From positions 50,361,213 through 50,425,212 of the forward strand of contig OY759215.1 in NCBI GenBank assembly GCA_963662175.1: a stretch of 64,000 nucleotides of DNA, in the 5' to 3' direction. The notes under the pieces were generated by a model. The model did not search any database, had not been told where the DNA came from, and saw only the letters and a list, made by a program, of their open reading frames with translations. The DNA is from Aradus depressus (Eukaryota; Arthropoda; Insecta; Hemiptera; Aradidae). This document shows positions 61,186-64,000 of the stretch, in pieces. Position 1 is the stretch's first letter. Each line of letters opens with the position of its first letter. Position numbers and translations under genes: made by a program.

Positions 61186-64000
61186 TTTTCACAATATGTC
61201 CGCGTTTTCACATTTGGTTTTATTTTGCATCATCTGTTATACAAAAAGAAAATCAATATTATATACTAAAAATAGTTCAATATTTGACCAATGAAATAGA
61301 AATTTGGTCCACTGTGCGACGCCTAAAGAGAAAAAGGTGATAACAAAGAGATGAACATGAATAATAAGTTTTTTCAGCTTATTTATACTTTTAATTTTTT
61401 TTTTTTATTACCTGCCCTTTGAATAGGAGTAACTCTGCTTTTGCATACTCAAACAAATTAATTCTACTGGAAGAAAAATAGAGAACATATCGTTGGGTGT
61501 TCTGCCGATTCGTCGGCTCCTGGCGGGAGCAGAAACAGGCAATGTAATGATCCCGAGCTTTGCCTAAACGTAGACTGGGTGATGTTGCTGCAACGCAAGG
61601 CGCACCCTCTTTTAGAACAAGTTTGTGGCACAAGTTGTCCAAATGCATTTTTTCAAAAATTACCTTATTCTGTTTAACTGATGAAAATAAACATAATTTG
61701 TTTATAATCACTCATTGTTACCATAAAAGTCTGACATTTTGCGATGACTAATTAGCACATTATAGCACTATAAAATATTTTACTGTTAAATTTGCTCAAG
61801 TGGACTTGGTAACTTTTACATTCAACGATATAATAATCCTCTGCCATACTTACATCTGAAACCCCAACTTATTCACTACATTATCTTATAACCATATCTC
61901 TGTAGAGCCGAGCCAAAAAAAAAAAGTTTTGTTTTTATTATTCATGGTCATGATGACATATTATCTCTGGGAGGATAACTCGTTTATTTTTTTATGTTTC
62001 CTCCGTCTCTGCTCCTATGTCCGTAATATTGGCCAAAGTTGTCATCTCAATGTAAAAATCTCATATCACGACAAGGACAAAAATAAAAAAAATGCAGTGT
62101 TTTGTAAACAAAATCTGAAGATAAGTACTTGAGCGACATGAAGGTGCGTTATACTCCAAATAGTATTGCGACAGTCCTTGACCTTTTTGTTGTCTCGCCA
62201 AACTGGTCCATTCAAGGTAACCATTTTTAATGTCCATTATTTGGCTTTTATACTTTTCTTTTTATTAATAATTTGAAGTACCTTTGTTATTTATTTATTT
62301 TTTACTTTCTTTGATGGTCTCCAAAATTAGGACAAAAAGGCTGTGCCACTATAATAATTTATTTCAATTTCTTATAGGAAAAGTTATGTAGTATCATGGG
62401 TAGTTTACTTTTTTGGGGGGATTGAATGTCTTTAGGTTCTCCAAATTAGGATTTTTAAAAAACAAAGTAAGTGTACGATAACCTTCAGACTTTCTTCGCG
62501 TGGACACTATATTCGAATGTAATTTTTTTTTAATTTAATTATAACAAAAATGACGGGCTGTTTCGGTAATCAAAACCGGGCTTATTACGTGGAAGGCAAC
62601 TCCACAAGTCGTTAGCATAATATTCACATTAGTCTTCCTTGATGGTCATAGCAAGACACTTTATATAAGTGTATTTATATGTTAATGGTTACATGCTAGG
62701 CCAAATGAAACTATATATATATATATATATATATAACAAATGTAAGGAAGAGATAGATCATGAGTGAAAGACTAGCCTTTACTCTCTGAGCCTGTCCTTT
62801 CCACCGACGTGAAGTTAAAGTTATACACGAAGCTCTACTGTTAAATTATATTTTAATATGTTTGCAATTTAGATTAAATTTGACCAATTAGTGTGATAAA
62901 CTTTGTCTTGATCTATTAGTTCCTGGAGTGTCGTTTATTATAATGAACATTCTTAAAACAAACCTACAAAGATCTTTGCAAGCGAACTCTCACTTTTCGG
63001 TAATTATGAGCCATACTAGATGTATTTTTTTTAAATTCCATGTGTTATTAACCCGAACCGATTTCAAAGCGGTTTTTTTGTTTCCAAATCTGGTGTTTGC
63101 GAGATGGTTCTTAGCCATGTTTGGTGGAAATCGGGTATGCCGTTTCCAAGATCTTCAGGTTTCATCAGAGCCTGTGTAGGGATCTCGGCCTCTAGAGACG
63201 TGGAGTTTGAACTCAAATGTTTATAAGACCAAACCTTCCCCCTTTTTCAAGGTTTACTTTTTGTCGTTTTTTTTTTTAATTTAATATTTTTTTTTTTACT
63301 GGTCTTAATCCTTATTGTGTATATATTCATAGACACTATTGAAACCTTAATGTATAGAAGCTATTGTTATAATTCACAGTAGTGTTTATAAGACATAAAA
63401 GCCTTAACCTGAAATAATTTTTCTATTTTATATGTGTGAATAATTGCATAACATTGAAAATACCAAAGCCTATATAAAAATGTTTGCCAAAATGAATTTA
63501 AAAAAAATTATAATTGGAAATAAAACAATTTTGATTCGATATTTTGACTAATTTTTTGGAATGTGCAAACGGAAAACCATGTTCTTAGTCACTTTTTCGA
63601 TTAGACTTTCAAAATATGCGACTGTACTACCCATAATATTATATTTTTGGTACATCATTTTGAAAATAGCTAAAAACATTTTTCTGAGCTTTTTTTTTTG
63701 ATTATATCACTTTTTTCCGCTTCAAAATGATCCAGAGCTTCCCCGAATCCTCTTCCTTTGTGAGTGGAGATTGAAAGCTTCAAAATTATTTTTTACTCGC
63801 CTCTACAGACATTTTTTTTGCAATATTACGAGTTTTGGAAATTGTATACTTATTAAGTTGTGAAAATGTTACAACCTGAATTTAAACTCATTATAACTTT
63901 TAGCACAATACAGGTTTAGGGAATAAAAACATACTATTTGACCCAGGAGAAATTGATTTATATTTCTTAATGATGCTGGCGAGACCGACGTGCTCATAAC
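61186..64000. other. No gene recognised
   Basis: AT-rich to the window end with T and A runs and a short (TA)n at 62711-62735. Short frames at 61391-61751 overlap on both strands and carry no motif. The block 63060-63180 (CTGGTGTTTGCGAGATGGTT, ATCGGGTATGCCG) is unassigned. Confidence 0.4.

Overview
The window reads as repeat-dense, AT-rich nuclear DNA from an arthropod, most probably an insect. The evidence is Jockey-clade non-LTR retrotransposons, Penelope-like and Tc1-like relics, tRNA-derived SINEs (some with 3' tails of CCTAA/TTAGG, the insect-type telomere unit), satellites, foldback elements and long A/T-rich stretches without open frames. There is no operon structure, no bacterial signal and no CRISPR array. 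The species cannot be fixed from the sequence alone.

Layout. 0.6-1.6 kb: a SINE (family A) split by a Penelope-like element (PLE) that carries a reverse-transcriptase remnant and a hammerhead ribozyme. 1.9-2.6 kb: two inverted-repeat elements. 5.1-5.4 kb: a decayed Jockey C-terminus. 5.7-10.8 kb: a complete Jockey-like element with intact ORF1 and ORF2, poly(A) and a target-site duplication (TSD). 11.5-12.2 kb and 14.5-15.3 kb: two unrelated satellites. 12.8-26.8 kb: repeat family B copies, SINE-A and SINE-B copies, LINE relics, a hairpin with two head-to-head hammerhead-like motifs, and a Helitron-like end. 28.5-31.9 kb: another SINE-A, a second, 5'-truncated Jockey with TSD, and RNase H and RT debris. 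34.0-34.6 kb: two closely spaced small membrane-protein ORFs, the best host-gene candidate. 35-48 kb: more relics, plus a Tc1-like transposon whose last codons seeded a 50-unit, 22-bp minisatellite. 48-64 kb: mostly unassigned sequence with SINEs, a cluster of CCGCGTGGTAA-like motifs, a foldback element, a near-perfect palindrome and two or three candidate first exons.

How parts interact. The intact Jockey element encodes its own RNA-binding, endonuclease and reverse-transcriptase functions and could mobilise itself. The SINEs have RNA polymerase III type heads and need a LINE partner. Hammerhead-like motifs recur at about ten places, mostly inside short inverted-repeat structures, which points to a history of PLE-related retrotransposition. 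No complete, recognisable multi-exon host gene was found; large intervals may be intronic or intergenic.
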